Source: Pseudomonadota bacterium (lineage in GTDB: Bacteria > Myxococcota_A > Polyangia > Polyangiales > Polyangiaceae). Taken from it: a stretch of DNA of 64,000 nt. Shown one piece after another: positions 26,122 through 36,030 of the stretch. Positions within the stretch are counted from its first letter, which is position 1; each line of letters opens with the position of its first letter. The translations under genes and the position numbers were made by a program. The DNA is taken from assembly GCA_023423895.1 (NCBI GenBank), contig JAFAER010000075.1, forward strand, positions 40,683-104,682. Reading direction: 5' to 3'. The notes under the pieces are model-generated. The model worked only from the letters and a program-made list of their open reading frames with translations, searched no databases and was not told the origin of the DNA.

Positions 26122-28500
26122 CGTGGCGATTGCGTACTCGCCGACGACCGGTCAGGTGCTCACGATCACGAACGCGAAGAACGAGGTCACGACGTTCACG
26201 TACGAGACGAGCCTGACATCTCCGGCGTACGGGCGCGTGCTGTCGATCACCTACGATGACTACGGGCGGGTGAGGACCACGACGGACTCGGAGGGCTACA
26301 CGCTCACGTACGACTACGACGCTCTCGATCGTACTCGCACGATCACCTATCCGGACGGCAGCTTCGAGCAGTTCGAGTACGAGGACCACAGCCTTGTGGC
26401 GTCGCGGGACCGTGAGGGGCGCTGGACGCGCCACATGTACAATGGGCTCATGGAGCGCGTCGTGACGCAGGACCCGGAGCTGCGGATGACGCAGTTCCAG
26501 TGGTGCCGGTGCGGCCAGCTCCGCCGCTTCGTCGATGGGAACGGGAACGTCACGGAGTGGCAGCGCGATGAGCGAGCCGCGTCACGAAGAAGATCCAGCC
26601 GAACGGGAGCTTCGAAAGCTACGGCTACGACTTTTCGGGCCGGCTGAGCTCGGAAATGGACCTCATGGGTCGAACGCTCACGTACCAGTATGCGATTGAC
26701 GACCGGGTCACGAAGAAGGACTTCAGCGACATGGCGACGCCGGACGTGACGTTTACGTACGATCCGTACTTCCCTCGCTTGGCAACGAGGCAAGACGGGG
26801 CTGGTACGACGAGCTTCACGTACCATCCGTACGGCGCTTCGACTGATGGGGCGGGGCAGGTCGCTGTCGTGAATGGCCCGTTCTCCAACGACTCGCTCAA
26901 ACACGCGTACGACGAGCTCGGACGCTTGAAGAAGCTGGAGATCGTCGACGACGCGAGACAGTCTGTTCCGAGCTACTCGGAGGAGTACACGTTCGACGGA
27001 CGCAGCCGTGTCTCTGCTGTCCAGAACAATCTTGGGAACACGACGTACAGTTTCGTGGGACAGTCGAACCGCCCGTCGACCGTCGCGCATGCGAACGGAA
27101 TGCAGACGCTCTATGACTACGTCGGGGCGACGGGCGACTTCTTGCTGAGGCAAATCAAGAACCTTAGTGCGGGACCGAACCCGAGCGTGATTTCGTAGTT
27201 CGACTATACATATCGGCCGGACCGAAACATTGCGACATGGTCAGTGGACCAAGGGGGTGGCACGAAGACGTGGACGTTCGGGTACGACGGCGCGCGGGAG
27301 CTGACGACAGCGACGCTGCGAGACGGCAGTCAGGCGTTGCTCGAGTCGCACTCGTACGGCTACGACAAAGCGGGCAATCGGATCCAAGTCGGTGACGGTA
27401 CGAACGCGCCCCGAAACTACGAGGTCAACAACCTGAACCAGCTCCTCTCGGAGCGCGATCACGGCCGGACGACGTTTGCGGGGTATGTCGACGAGCCCGC
27501 CACGGTCAAGGTAAACGGGAAGCCCGCGAAGGTGATGTCGACGGACGGTGGCGCGCCGTTCCGATTCGAAGCGCTGGTGGATCTCGACGCGGGCGCGAAC
27601 ACGGTGGTGGTGGAAGCGAAGGACGGGAACAACAACGTCGCGACGAAGACCTACGCGGTGACGACGACGGGCACGTCGAAGACGTATGAGTACGACGCGA
27701 ACGGGAACCTCCGGTACGAGAAGATGCCGAACGGAGCAGTGGTCCGCGAGTACCGGTGGGACCAGCAGAACCGGCTGGTGCGGATGCTCGAAGGGACGCA
27801 CGAGTCCGCGTACGAGTACGACGGCGCGTCGAAGCGCGTGCGGATCACGGAGAAGGAGAACGGGACGCAGACGAAGGACGAGCGCTTCGTGTGGTGCGGG
27901 TCGAAGATCTGCCAGAAGCGAAGCGGCTCGACGGTGGTGCGGAATTTCTTCGAGCAGGGTTTCGAGGAGGGGACGAGCGACTACTTCTACACGCGAGACC
28001 ATCTAGGCAGCGTGCGGGAGGTGGTCGGGAGCGACGGGACTACGATCGCTTCGAGGGTGAGCTACGACCCCTGGGGGAAGAGCACCGAGATGGGATCGGG
28101 GACACTGACGGACTTCGCATTTACAGGGCATCACTTTGATCGGGCGAGCAACCTGAGCCTCGCGTGGTGGCGTGCGTACGATCCACAACTCGGACGATGG
28201 CTGAGTAAGGATCCGCTCGGGCTTGCGGGCGGGGTGAACCTGTACGGTTACGTGGCAAACGATCCAATCAATCTGATCGACCCGGATGGGCGTCAGTACC
28301 GGGACTTGCCGCCACTGCCCCCCTCCACTCACATTTGCGGATGGTTTGCACCTCACACAGCTCTGCGTAATCTTTGTTGCATGTGGGCGTGTTCAGGAAC
28401 CTCTAGTTGGGCTTCTTGTATGACCCAGTGCGATCCTTCACCGCCTACTCCAGATATGCCGCCCAATCCGGTTAGATTTCCGCCGCCGAAGTGCAAGTAA
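26122..28500 (+). pseudogene. Rhs/YD-repeat protein remnant: 5' truncated, one frameshift, one in-frame stop
   Basis: Rhs repeats start abruptly near VAIAYSPTTGQVLT, with no signal or N-terminal module. The frame breaks at about 26576: 'RDER' is followed by gCCGC, where an extra G would restore 'RDERGRVTKKIQPNGSFESYGY'. The next frame meets TAG at 27196-27198 (ISxFDYTYRPD), probably once CAG, and then continues open to 28500. The last part is otherwise intact: YD repeats, a glucodextranase-like insert (GYVDEPATVKVNGKPAKV), the Rhs core (YTRDHLGSVREVV, AFTGHHFDRASNLSLAWWRAYDPQLGRW) and the DPLGLAGGVNLYGYVANDP boundary. After DPDG (28290) comes a 69-residue tip with seven cysteines and visibly lower GC. 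A start at GTG 27244 could still express this last part. Confidence 0.85.
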
Positions 28501-28525
28501 CAATTCTATGTTGCAGGGGTTAACG

Positions 28526-29116
28526 ATGAGCGATCAAGAAGACGTTGATCGTCGGGCCTATGTAGAGCGAATGAGCCAGTACTGCGAAGCAATCAAGCGC
28601 GGCAGTTCGGACGCTCAGGCCATTCTTAGTGAGGCCGAAGCCATATGGCGACGGCTGTGTAGCTACGGCGGCCCCGCTGAGCAGGTGCCGTCAATGCATC
28701 GCGCACTGACACTCTTCCACGCGATTCAGGCTGGCGATCCCCTCGAGGGGAAGCGCGTTTATGATGAGATGTCACCGGAATCTCAACATCGTGTCGATGC
28801 GGCAGACAAGTACGGAACTATGCGACCATGGCTTCAAAGCTCTGAGGGCTCGGCTGCGGAAGGCAACGAAGACCTGCCCCAGGTGCACTTCCTTAAGCAA
28901 TATGAGGCGTGCAAGCGGAGAGTTCGGGAGGAGGGGTCGGCGTCAGCCTTTCAAGAACTTGGCATGGCCTGCGAGCGCGTTGGACGAGTTGAGGAGGCAT
29001 GTGATGCGTATGGCGAAGCGGCCGAACTCGCCGGCAGGAGCAATGACACGGCTATCCTTGCGTTTGTCGAGGCCCGCATACTTTCGCTGCTCAGCGGTCC
29101 CGGCGGCCAGCGTTAA
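28526..29116 (+). CDS. Unknown helical protein next to the Rhs tip, possible immunity protein
   Basis: A 196-residue cytosolic, acidic, helical protein (SDQEDVDRRAYVERMSQYC at its start) with a TPR-like stretch near the end (AFQELGMACERVGRVEEACDAYGEAAELAG). ATG 28526 is chosen because CAGGGG lies 6 bases upstream; ATG 28508 is the alternative. GC and codon use are clearly lower than in neighbours, matching the preceding Rhs tip and pointing to joint recent acquisition. In Rhs loci the gene directly after the variable tip usually encodes the cognate immunity protein, so that role is inferred from position. No immunity family was recognised. Confidence 0.6.
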   Translation: MSDQEDVDRRAYVERMSQYCEAIKRGSSDAQAILSEAEAIWRRLCSYGGPAEQVPSMHRALTLFHAIQAGDPLEGKRVYDEMSPESQHRVDAADKYGTMRPWLQSSEGSAAEGNEDLPQVHFLKQYEACKRRVREEGSASAFQELGMACERVGRVEEACDAYGEAAELAGRSNDTAILAFVEARILSLLSGPGGQR

Positions 29117-29167
29117 GGATTGCCGTACTGGCCCATCGACTTTGCCACAGGAATGCACGATCGATGA

Positions 29168-30130
29168 TCACCTCGTCGAGAAGGGCACGTGCAGCATCTC
29201 GGCGGCGCGGCGCCGGACGTGTTCACCACGACGGTCGTAGCGGGCCGTGGTCGTCACCTGCGCATGTCCGGCGAGCTGCTGCACGGTGCTGATATCGACG
29301 CCGAGGTCGAGCATGTCGCCGATGAACGTGCGCCGGAGGTCGTGGGGAGAGAAGCGGGCGATCCCGGCACGACGGCCGAGGCGACGGACGAGATCGAGCA
29401 CGCTCTGGTCGGTCATCCGGCGCAGGAGCACGGTGCCGCCTTTCGTCACCGGCACGAAGAGCGGGCCAGGATCGCCGCCACGATGCACGAGCCAGGCGTC
29501 GAGAGCCTGGCGCGCCCCGTTCGTGACGTAGGAGACGCGCTCCTTATTGCCCTTGCCCTTCACCTTCAGCACGCCGGTCGTGGCGTCGAAGTCTTCGAGG
29601 TCGAGGGCGACGATCTCGCTCCGACGGAGACCGCCGCCGTAGAGGACGGCGAGCAGGGCGGCGTTCCTTGCCCCGCCCGGCTTGCTGGCATCGCACACGC
29701 CGAAGAGCGCTCGAAGCTCCCCGACTGGGAGAGCACGTCCGCGTTGGATGCGAACGCCACGGACCGACTCGACGTGTCGGACACGCTCGTAGTCTTCGGC
29801 TCCGATCAGGCCGAGCGCGAAGGCGTGCTTCACGACGCCACGTAGCGCGGCCAGGATCTTGTTCGCTGTCGCCGGAGCGTACGCCTCGGCGAGCTTCGTT
29901 CGGATTGCGGCGGCGTGCTGGAAGCGGAGCTGGTGCCACGGGAAGGCGTCGGCGGTGACGCCGGGCGCGATCATGTTCGCGATGACGGCGAGCGCCTTCC
30001 TCATCGTCCGACGCGAGCCGAGTGCCAAGCTCGCGACGTAGACCAGGGCGGGGTTCCGGTCGGCTGGAAGGTCGTTGGCCCAGACGACGAGCGTGGAGCC
30101 CGAACTGCCGTCGAGAAGAGCCATTCTCAT
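29168..30130 (-). CDS. Tyrosine recombinase (XerC/phage-integrase family)
   Basis: A 320-residue site-specific recombinase with a SAM-like core-binding N-terminal domain and a complete catalytic domain. The nucleophile and active-site residues are all present: Arg in GGLRRSEIVAL, Lys in KVKGKGNKERV, His-x-x-Arg in SPHDLRRTF, His in AGHAQVTT and Tyr in TTARYDRR. ATG 30130 is preferred because GGAG lies 6 bases upstream; starts at 30142 and 30124 are possible. It faces the Rhs remnant tail-to-tail with 51 bases between stops. It may have mobilised this patch, though no attachment-site repeats were seen. Confidence 0.88.
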   Translation of the reverse strand: MRMALLDGSSGSTLVVWANDLPADRNPALVYVASLALGSRRTMRKALAVIANMIAPGVTADAFPWHQLRFQHAAAIRTKLAEAYAPATANKILAALRGVVKHAFALGLIGAEDYERVRHVESVRGVRIQRGRALPVGELRALFGVCDASKPGGARNAALLAVLYGGGLRRSEIVALDLEDFDATTGVLKVKGKGNKERVSYVTNGARQALDAWLVHRGGDPGPLFVPVTKGGTVLLRRMTDQSVLDLVRRLGRRAGIARFSPHDLRRTFIGDMLDLGVDISTVQQLAGHAQVTTTARYDRRGEHVRRRAAEMLHVPFSTR

Positions 30131-30475
30131 AGGCGACTCCATGCCGGTGCTACAACGGATCCGAAGCGGCGCGGCGGCTGCTCGGCGAGGGGCGAGCACG
30201 CATCGTGAGCCGCCGCCGGACGGAGCGCCATCCCGACGCTTGACTCGGACAGCCGCAGAACGAACACGGCACCCGCCGAAGAACCCGAACGGCGTCGCGA
30301 TCCGATCCACGCTTGGAGTGGGACGAGCTCGGCGTCTTCCTCGACGACGCGCGTGTCCCACTCGACAACAACGATGCTGCGTCACCGACGAAGACGGAGT
30401 TCCTTCGTCCGATCGCTCTCACTCGGAACGAGCGCTCTGTCGAGCCGGAAAGCGGCGCGACTGACGGCCGATCTC
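30131..30475. other. Leader region of the recombinase; no gene recognised
   Basis: About 345 bases between the recombinase start and the end of the large lipoprotein gene. Only short frames without motifs or ribosome sites were seen, and no direct repeat resembling an attachment core was found by eye. Confidence 0.45.
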
Positions 30476-33400
30476 TCAGAACTTCGTGCCCTGGCGGATG
30501 ACTTCGTAGAACTGCTCGAGGCCGCGTTGCGGATCGGTCAGGAACTCGGCGACGTTCTTGCTGACCGACGCATAGTCTTCCTGCTGGAGCGTGCCGTCGT
30601 AGTCCTCGGACGGATCGGTGCGGTTCACGTCTGCGATGACGTCGATGATCACCTCGAGGGGTGAGTCACCCCGGAACTCGCCGTCCTTGATCGGCGTGAC
30701 GAGCTTGGCGAGCACGGTCGCGAGGACCTGGTTCGGATCGACCTCGTTCTTGCAGATCTCCTTGCCGTCCTTGTCGAAGTACTTGCCGCTCACGCGCGCG
30801 AGCAGTGCCATCTGGGCGTCGACGAGGCTCTTCTCCGTCAGCTTGCCCTTATCGTCGTACTTCGAGCCGTCGACCGCAGCGGCGAGGACCTTGTAGAGCG
30901 GCATCAGGTTTTCGTCGTCGCGCATGACCTGGAGGAGGTCGTTCGCAGAGGCGAGCAAGCTCGCGAGGGCGTCGTTCTTCGACGTCGAGTCGAAGAGATA
31001 CTCCATCATCTTCTCGGTCTCGCGGCGGCCCTCCGGATCTTTCCGCATGGCGTCCATCACGTCGATGCCCGTCGTCATGAGCGGACCGCCGAGGGTCTCC
31101 TCCGCCTTCTTCGGGAGCTCGTCGCGGGCCCACGTGCACTTCTGGTACGGCTCGACGAACGACTTCGGGCAGTGCGCCCAGAGCTGCGCGCGGAGCATGT
31201 CGATGATGACCGGCGTCATCTTCGGGATCGTCGGGTTCGCGAACTGCGAGTTCGACTTGATGCCCGTCGTGCCGAGGAACTGGTCGACGAGCTGCGAGCG
31301 TGCGCGACGCCAGTTCGCGCGGCGGTCCTTGTCGTGCGGGTTCTGCTCCTCGTACTTGTCGAACGCCACGTCGATCGCGAAGAGCGCGTTCGTGAGGAGA
31401 TAGGCCGGCGTGACCTGCGGGACGGGGGAGCCGTCGTTGCGCTTCGTCGCCGTGTTGCCGTGGCGATCGGTCAGCTTGATCGACTTGGCGTATTCCGGAT
31501 CGAGCGCCGCGCGCGCGGCCTGTGCGACCACGTCGATGCCCGTCATCGTCTTCACTCCGTCGGCCGTGCAGGCGCCGGTCGCGTCGACCTTGGTGCACGT
31601 CTTGACGGGCATGTTCTCGAGCGCCTTCGCGAGCTCGCCGAGCGCCGGGATGACGTCGGTGGCGAACGCCTCGGCGACGAGGCCTTCGTAGGAGCCCATG
31701 TTCTCGCGGGTGCACTGTTTGCCGCCTGCGAGGCGGCACTCGTCGGGCGTCGCGTCCTGGCCGGGGTAGTGCTTGTAGATCGTGCTCGCGAGCTCGATGA
31801 AGAGGTCCTCACGACCGTGCTTCGCGAACGCTCCGACGAGCGGCCGCATCGCCGGGTAGAAGCCGAAGTGCTCCCAGACGAAGATCGTGTTCTTCCCGCG
31901 CTCCTGCAGGTGTTGTCCGGCGGGGCAGTTGCGAAGGCCGCGCACCTTGCCGTCGGGAGACGCATCGGGCGCGTCCGGCATGGGGTCGTCGATCACGCGC
32001 TCGGGGCAGACCGACGAGCCCATGAAGTCGCCCTGCATGTCCTGGATGAATGTCTTCGTCTGCGGGTTCTTGGTGTCGTTCCGCGTATCGAAGAAGACGA
32101 GGCGGTTGAGCCAGTTCGGCGTCGGCGTGAGGTTCCGGTTGTTGCCGGTGTCGACGAAGCCGGTGAGGCCGCTCGAGTTCTCGAGCAGATCCGTCGTCGC
32201 TGCGCCGATGCCGGCGATGCCGGTCCGGAGCAGATTGTTCCGGAGATACATCGCGCCGCGCTTGTTCGGCTTCGAGTCGAGGTCGTACTGCCAGGCCTCG
32301 GCCATGACGTCGACGTAGAAGGCGGCGAGGTTCTCGATCTTGAAGACCTCGCACTCCTTGTAGCTGCCCGTGAGCGGCATCGTCACGCTGATGCCGGCGA
32401 GCTTGGCGTGGACCTTCGCGTTCGGCTTGTTGCACGCCGTGACGCCGTTCGTGTCGTTGATGAGGCCGAGGAACCGATAGAGCGCGCTGCGGTTCTGTCC
32501 CGTGTAGGGCGCGTTGCGGTCCACCGGCGTCTTCATCTCGCCGTTGCTCTTGGTCGTGACGTTGTACGCGGGACCGTTGATGTCGTTCTCGTCGTAGGTG
32601 ATCTCGTCCTTGAACTGGGCGTACTTCGAGAAGATCGTGCCGAGCTGCTGCGCCTCCGGCGTGGCGAGCGCGCGAAGGAGGTCCTCGAGCAAGCCGGGCT
32701 CCTTCACGACCTTGGCCATCGTCTCGAGATTCTCGTCCCAGAACGTCGACTCGCGCGGGATCTGCGCCTCGGGATGTTTCTGCGCGATGTCGAACGCGGC
32801 GCTCAGCGCGCCGGTGACGCGTGCCGTCTCCTTCGAGTTGTCGGTGAACAGCTGCCTCGCGAGGGCGAGCGTCGCGTCCGTGCTCTTGTCGCCGAGGATG
32901 GCGCCCATCGCGTGGACGAGATCGAGCATCGGCGAGTCCTTGGTGCGGATGCCGTCGAACTCGACCTTCTTGCCGTCGCCGTACGTCTTCGTCCGGAGCT
33001 CGCGGGGGCCCATCACGACGGGCAGGCCGCCCATCATGTCCATGAGCGTCTCGTGTTTCGCCTCCGGATCGGAGTTCACGAGCGGCTTCATGTCCTTCAT
33101 CATCTGAGCCGCGAACGTGCGGCTCGTGTCGATGTACTCGTAGAGGAGGCCGTCGCCGACCTTCACGCGGTCGAACTCGTCGCGGGCCACTTCGGCGCCG
33201 CCGGGGTACGGGAACGGCGAGGGGGCGAGCGAGCCGTTGGTCGTCTTGAAGCGGCCGACGGCGTCGACGTCGGGCAGGCCGTCCTTGTCGGCATCGACGA
33301 ACGGCGCGGGGACGAGCCCGCCGCGGATCATCGCGTAGCCGCGGGAGTCGCGGCGCACGATGTAGCGGGGCTTGCCGCTCACGAAGGCGTCGTCCTCCGT

Positions 33401-34474
33401 GTAGAGGAGGTGTTGCATCATCTCGATGTTGTCGCGAGGACGCGAGATGACGACGCGGCCGGAAGGATCGGTCTTCACCGTGAGCGGCGCGAGCTTCGCG
33501 TCCGGCTTCACGGCCAGGAGCTCCTCGTGGCCGACCTCGAGCAGCTTGTTGAGCGCCGCATTGGCCGGACCGGCGACCGGGACGCGGTTGCCTTCGGCGT
33601 CGCGCTGCGGATTCAGCTCGTACGGCTGCGAGTCGGCCGAGAGGAGGCGAAGGCTGGCGTTCGCGAAGTCGCGGAGCCCCGGATACGCGACGACCGGACG
33701 GGCCGCACCGAGGGCCGTGTCGATCGGCCGGTAGCCCTGACGCGCGCTGATGCGCTGCCAGGCCTGTTGCGCTTCGTCGTTCTTCCTGAACTCCTGGATC
33801 ACGCGCGCGAGCGACTGCGTCGACTGCGGAAGGGTGCCGTCGTTGTAGAGGTCGCCCATCCGGCCGAGCATGTCGGCGAGCGCATCGACGAGGAGACCTT
33901 CGCCGCTCTTCTTCGGTGCGCCGCACGACTTCGTCGGGTCGGCGTTGTCGAGATCCTTGATCGCGATCTTCTCGTCGTCGGGGAACGTGGCCTCGAACGC
34001 GCGGATCAGGTCGCCGCGACGGCGCGCGAGCGCCTCGATGCGGGCGACGGCCTTGTCGCGGTCGGCCCGCTGCTTCTCGAGCGGCACGACCTTGTCGTTC
34101 TCGTCGACCAGGCCCGCCTCGACGGGCGGGAGCTTGGTCTGGTCGACCGTGTCCGCGTAGTCGCCTTTGAACGGCTTGTGGCAGAGATCCCGGAAGGACT
34201 CGCCGGTGAGGTCTTCGCGGAGCGCCTGCGCCGCGACGCGGTCGCAGATGACGCCGAACATCTCCTGGCCGACGGTCCCCCGTTTGGGGGTCGAGCGTTC
34301 GGTATCGAACTCATGGCAGCCTGGCGCGAACGTGGTGAGCGCCGCGAGGCCGACGACGCCGAGGAGGCTCGTGACGCACCGCGCCGATCCGAAGGACCAC
34401 GCGGTCGCCCGAGGCGTCCGAGAATGGCGCGCCACGTCCGCTTGCGGATGGGTGGAGGATCGGCCTTCATCCAT
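30476..34474 (-). CDS. Large (about 1332-residue) predicted lipoprotein of unknown function
   Basis: A basic N-terminus, a hydrophobic core (LLGVVGLAALTTFA) and the lipobox-like APGC point to an exported, lipid-anchored protein. The mature chain has many charged helices and few repeats. One Asp-rich loop (VDADKDGLPDVDAVGRF) looks like a calcium-binding type-3 thrombospondin-like element. Cysteine pairs are scattered (CNKPNAKVHAKL, CPAGQHL, CRLAGGKQC, CTKVDATGAC). ATG 34474 is used; GTG 34435 would give a shorter signal region, and ATG 34537 or 34564 a longer one. It is divergent from glmU with about 100 bases between. No named domain was recognised, and its size makes a surface or scaffold role possible. 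Confidence 0.7.
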   Translation of the reverse strand: MDEGRSSTHPQADVARHSRTPRATAWSFGSARCVTSLLGVVGLAALTTFAPGCHEFDTERSTPKRGTVGQEMFGVICDRVAAQALREDLTGESFRDLCHKPFKGDYADTVDQTKLPPVEAGLVDENDKVVPLEKQRADRDKAVARIEALARRRGDLIRAFEATFPDDEKIAIKDLDNADPTKSCGAPKKSGEGLLVDALADMLGRMGDLYNDGTLPQSTQSLARVIQEFRKNDEAQQAWQRISARQGYRPIDTALGAARPVVAYPGLRDFANASLRLLSADSQPYELNPQRDAEGNRVPVAGPANAALNKLLEVGHEELLAVKPDAKLAPLTVKTDPSGRVVISRPRDNIEMMQHLLYTEDDAFVSGKPRYIVRRDSRGYAMIRGGLVPAPFVDADKDGLPDVDAVGRFKTTNGSLAPSPFPYPGGAEVARDEFDRVKVGDGLLYEYIDTSRTFAAQMMKDMKPLVNSDPEAKHETLMDMMGGLPVVMGPRELRTKTYGDGKKVEFDGIRTKDSPMLDLVHAMGAILGDKSTDATLALARQLFTDNSKETARVTGALSAAFDIAQKHPEAQIPRESTFWDENLETMAKVVKEPGLLEDLLRALATPEAQQLGTIFSKYAQFKDEITYDENDINGPAYNVTTKSNGEMKTPVDRNAPYTGQNRSALYRFLGLINDTNGVTACNKPNAKVHAKLAGISVTMPLTGSYKECEVFKIENLAAFYVDVMAEAWQYDLDSKPNKRGAMYLRNNLLRTGIAGIGAATTDLLENSSGLTGFVDTGNNRNLTPTPNWLNRLVFFDTRNDTKNPQTKTFIQDMQGDFMGSSVCPERVIDDPMPDAPDASPDGKVRGLRNCPAGQHLQERGKNTIFVWEHFGFYPAMRPLVGAFAKHGREDLFIELASTIYKHYPGQDATPDECRLAGGKQCTRENMGSYEGLVAEAFATDVIPALGELAKALENMPVKTCTKVDATGACTADGVKTMTGIDVVAQAARAALDPEYAKSIKLTDRHGNTATKRNDGSPVPQVTPAYLLTNALFAIDVAFDKYEEQNPHDKDRRANWRRARSQLVDQFLGTTGIKSNSQFANPTIPKMTPVIIDMLRAQLWAHCPKSFVEPYQKCTWARDELPKKAEETLGGPLMTTGIDVMDAMRKDPEGRRETEKMMEYLFDSTSKNDALASLLASANDLLQVMRDDENLMPLYKVLAAAVDGSKYDDKGKLTEKSLVDAQMALLARVSGKYFDKDGKEICKNEVDPNQVLATVLAKLVTPIKDGEFRGDSPLEVIIDVIADVNRTDPSEDYDGTLQQEDYASVSKNVAEFLTDPQRGLEQFYEVIRQGTKF

Positions 34475-34521
34475 CTCGAATCGACTAGACTCCCGATCCT
34501 TCACTGCGTTCCCGCCAAATC

Positions 34522-34536
34522 TGCGACGCTGTCGCA
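34522..34536. promoter_or_regulatory. Inverted repeat TGCGAC-GCT-GTCGCA between the large lipoprotein gene and glmU
   Basis: A perfect 6-bp inverted repeat with a 3-base spacer lies 42 bases before glmU and 47 bases before the divergent lipoprotein start. It is placed to act on either promoter. No -10/-35 match was confirmed; the assignment is by symmetry and position. Confidence 0.3.
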
Positions 34537-34578
34537 TAACCGCCCCCCCTCCAGTCTCCATCAAGCGAAAGGCGCGCC

Positions 34579-36027
34579 ATGTTCGAGAAGACGACTGCGG
34601 TCATCCTCGCCGCCGGTCAGGGCACCCGGATGAAGAGCTCCTTGCCGAAGGTGCTTCATCCCGTGGCTGGTAAGCCGCTGGTCCACTATCCCGTTCGCGC
34701 CGCGCTCGAAGCAGGCTGCGGGGAGGTGGTGGTCGTCGTCGGTCACGGACGTGAAGCGGTAGAAGCGTACCTCGCGAAGGCCTTCGGAGCATCCGCGGAG
34801 AAGCCGGAATGGGCCGGGCGCGTGAAGACGGCGATCCAGACGACGCAACGCGGCACCGGCGACGCCGCGAAGGCGGGTCTGACCGGCGTTCGTCCCGAAG
34901 CGGAGCGCATCCTCCTCTTCTACGGCGACGTCCCGATGCTCTCGGCAGAGGACGTCGCGGCCGTCGTGCGCAAGCTCGACGAGGAAGCGGGCGCGGTGCT
35001 CTCGCTCGCGACGTGCACCACCGACAATCCCTTCGGCTACGGGCGCGTGATGCGCGACACGAAGGGGAACATCCTCGAGATCCGCGAGCAGCGCGATCTG
35101 AAGACCGACGCCGAGCGCGCGATCAAGGAGTGGAACCCCGGCATCTACGCGGCCACGCGGAAGTTCTTCGACGAAGCCCTCGTTTCGCTCGAGCCGAACA
35201 ACGCGCAGGGCGAGTACTACCTGACGGACATCGTCAGCTTCGCTGCGAAGCGCGGCGATCGGATCGCCTCGGTATCTTCGAATCCGGACGTCATGGACGG
35301 CGTCAACGATCGCGCGCAGCTCGCCCTCGCGGATCGCGCGATGAGCGAGCGCATCTTGAAGACGCACCGGCTCGCAGGCATCACCATCCGCGACGGCGCG
35401 CGCATCGAGGACGGCGTGGAGATCGGCTCGGACGCCGTCATCGAGAGCTTCGCCGTCCTCCGCGGCAAGACGCGCGTCGGCTCGGGCGCGGTGATCGACG
35501 TCGGCTGCGTGCTGACGAACGCGGACATCGGCGAAGGCGTCGCGCTGAAGCCGTACAGCGTGGTGACCGATTCTATCGTCCGCGCGCGCGCGCAGATCGG
35601 GCCGTTCTCGCATCTCCGGCCGGACAGCGACGTCGGCGAGGAGGCTCACATCGGCAACTTCGTCGAGACCAAGAAGACGAAGCTCGATCGCGGCGCCAAG
35701 GCGAACCACCTCGCGTATCTCGGCGACGGCTTCGTCGGCGAGAACGCGAACGTCGGCGCCGGCACCATCTTCTGCAACTACGACGGCTTCCAGAAGCACG
35801 TCACGCGCATCGGCAAGGGCGCGTTCATCGGGTCGGACTCGCAGCTCGTCGCGCCCGTGACGATCGGCGACGGCGCCTACGTCGGCACCGGCACCACGGT
35901 GACGAAAGACGTCCCGGCCGACGCGCTCGCGATCGGCCGCGCGAAGCAGGAGAACAAGGAAGGCTACGCGTCGCGGCTCCGCAGCCGTCTCAAGGCCGCG
36001 AAGGAAGCCGCCGCCGCGAAGAAATGA
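34579..36027 (+). CDS. glmU: Bifunctional GlmU (GlcNAc-1-P uridyltransferase / GlcN-1-P acetyltransferase)
   Basis: Cytosolic enzyme that acetylates glucosamine-1-phosphate and couples it to UTP to give UDP-GlcNAc, the precursor of peptidoglycan and LPS. The N-terminal pyrophosphorylase domain begins with the signature AVILAAGQGTRMKSSLPKVL and contains LLFYGDVPML and TCTTDNPFGYGRV. The C-terminal half is a left-handed beta-helix of hexapeptide repeats with IGPFSHLRPDSDVGEEAHIG, AKANHLAYLGD and ICNYDGFQKH, covering the acetyl-CoA site. At 482 residues it is slightly longer than the E. coli enzyme (456), with a basic Ala/Lys tail. It is convergent with the PDZ lipoprotein gene, stops 3 bases apart. 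The usual partner glmS is not in the window. Confidence 0.97.
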   Translation: MFEKTTAVILAAGQGTRMKSSLPKVLHPVAGKPLVHYPVRAALEAGCGEVVVVVGHGREAVEAYLAKAFGASAEKPEWAGRVKTAIQTTQRGTGDAAKAGLTGVRPEAERILLFYGDVPMLSAEDVAAVVRKLDEEAGAVLSLATCTTDNPFGYGRVMRDTKGNILEIREQRDLKTDAERAIKEWNPGIYAATRKFFDEALVSLEPNNAQGEYYLTDIVSFAAKRGDRIASVSSNPDVMDGVNDRAQLALADRAMSERILKTHRLAGITIRDGARIEDGVEIGSDAVIESFAVLRGKTRVGSGAVIDVGCVLTNADIGEGVALKPYSVVTDSIVRARAQIGPFSHLRPDSDVGEEAHIGNFVETKKTKLDRGAKANHLAYLGDGFVGENANVGAGTIFCNYDGFQKHVTRIGKGAFIGSDSQLVAPVTIGDGAYVGTGTTVTKDVPADALAIGRAKQENKEGYASRLRSRLKAAKEAAAAKK

Positions 36028-36030
36028 CGG

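Noticed and set aside
26576..27198. Programmed frameshift or stop readthrough in the Rhs gene
   Set aside because: Two separate lesions plus loss of the 5' end fit decay better, and no slippery heptamer or obvious stem was seen at 26576.
31172..34633. A 1153-residue open frame on the plus strand opposite the large lipoprotein
   Set aside because: No signal, motif or ribosome site; the residues are Arg/Glu/Val-rich as expected for an antisense shadow of a high-GC gene.
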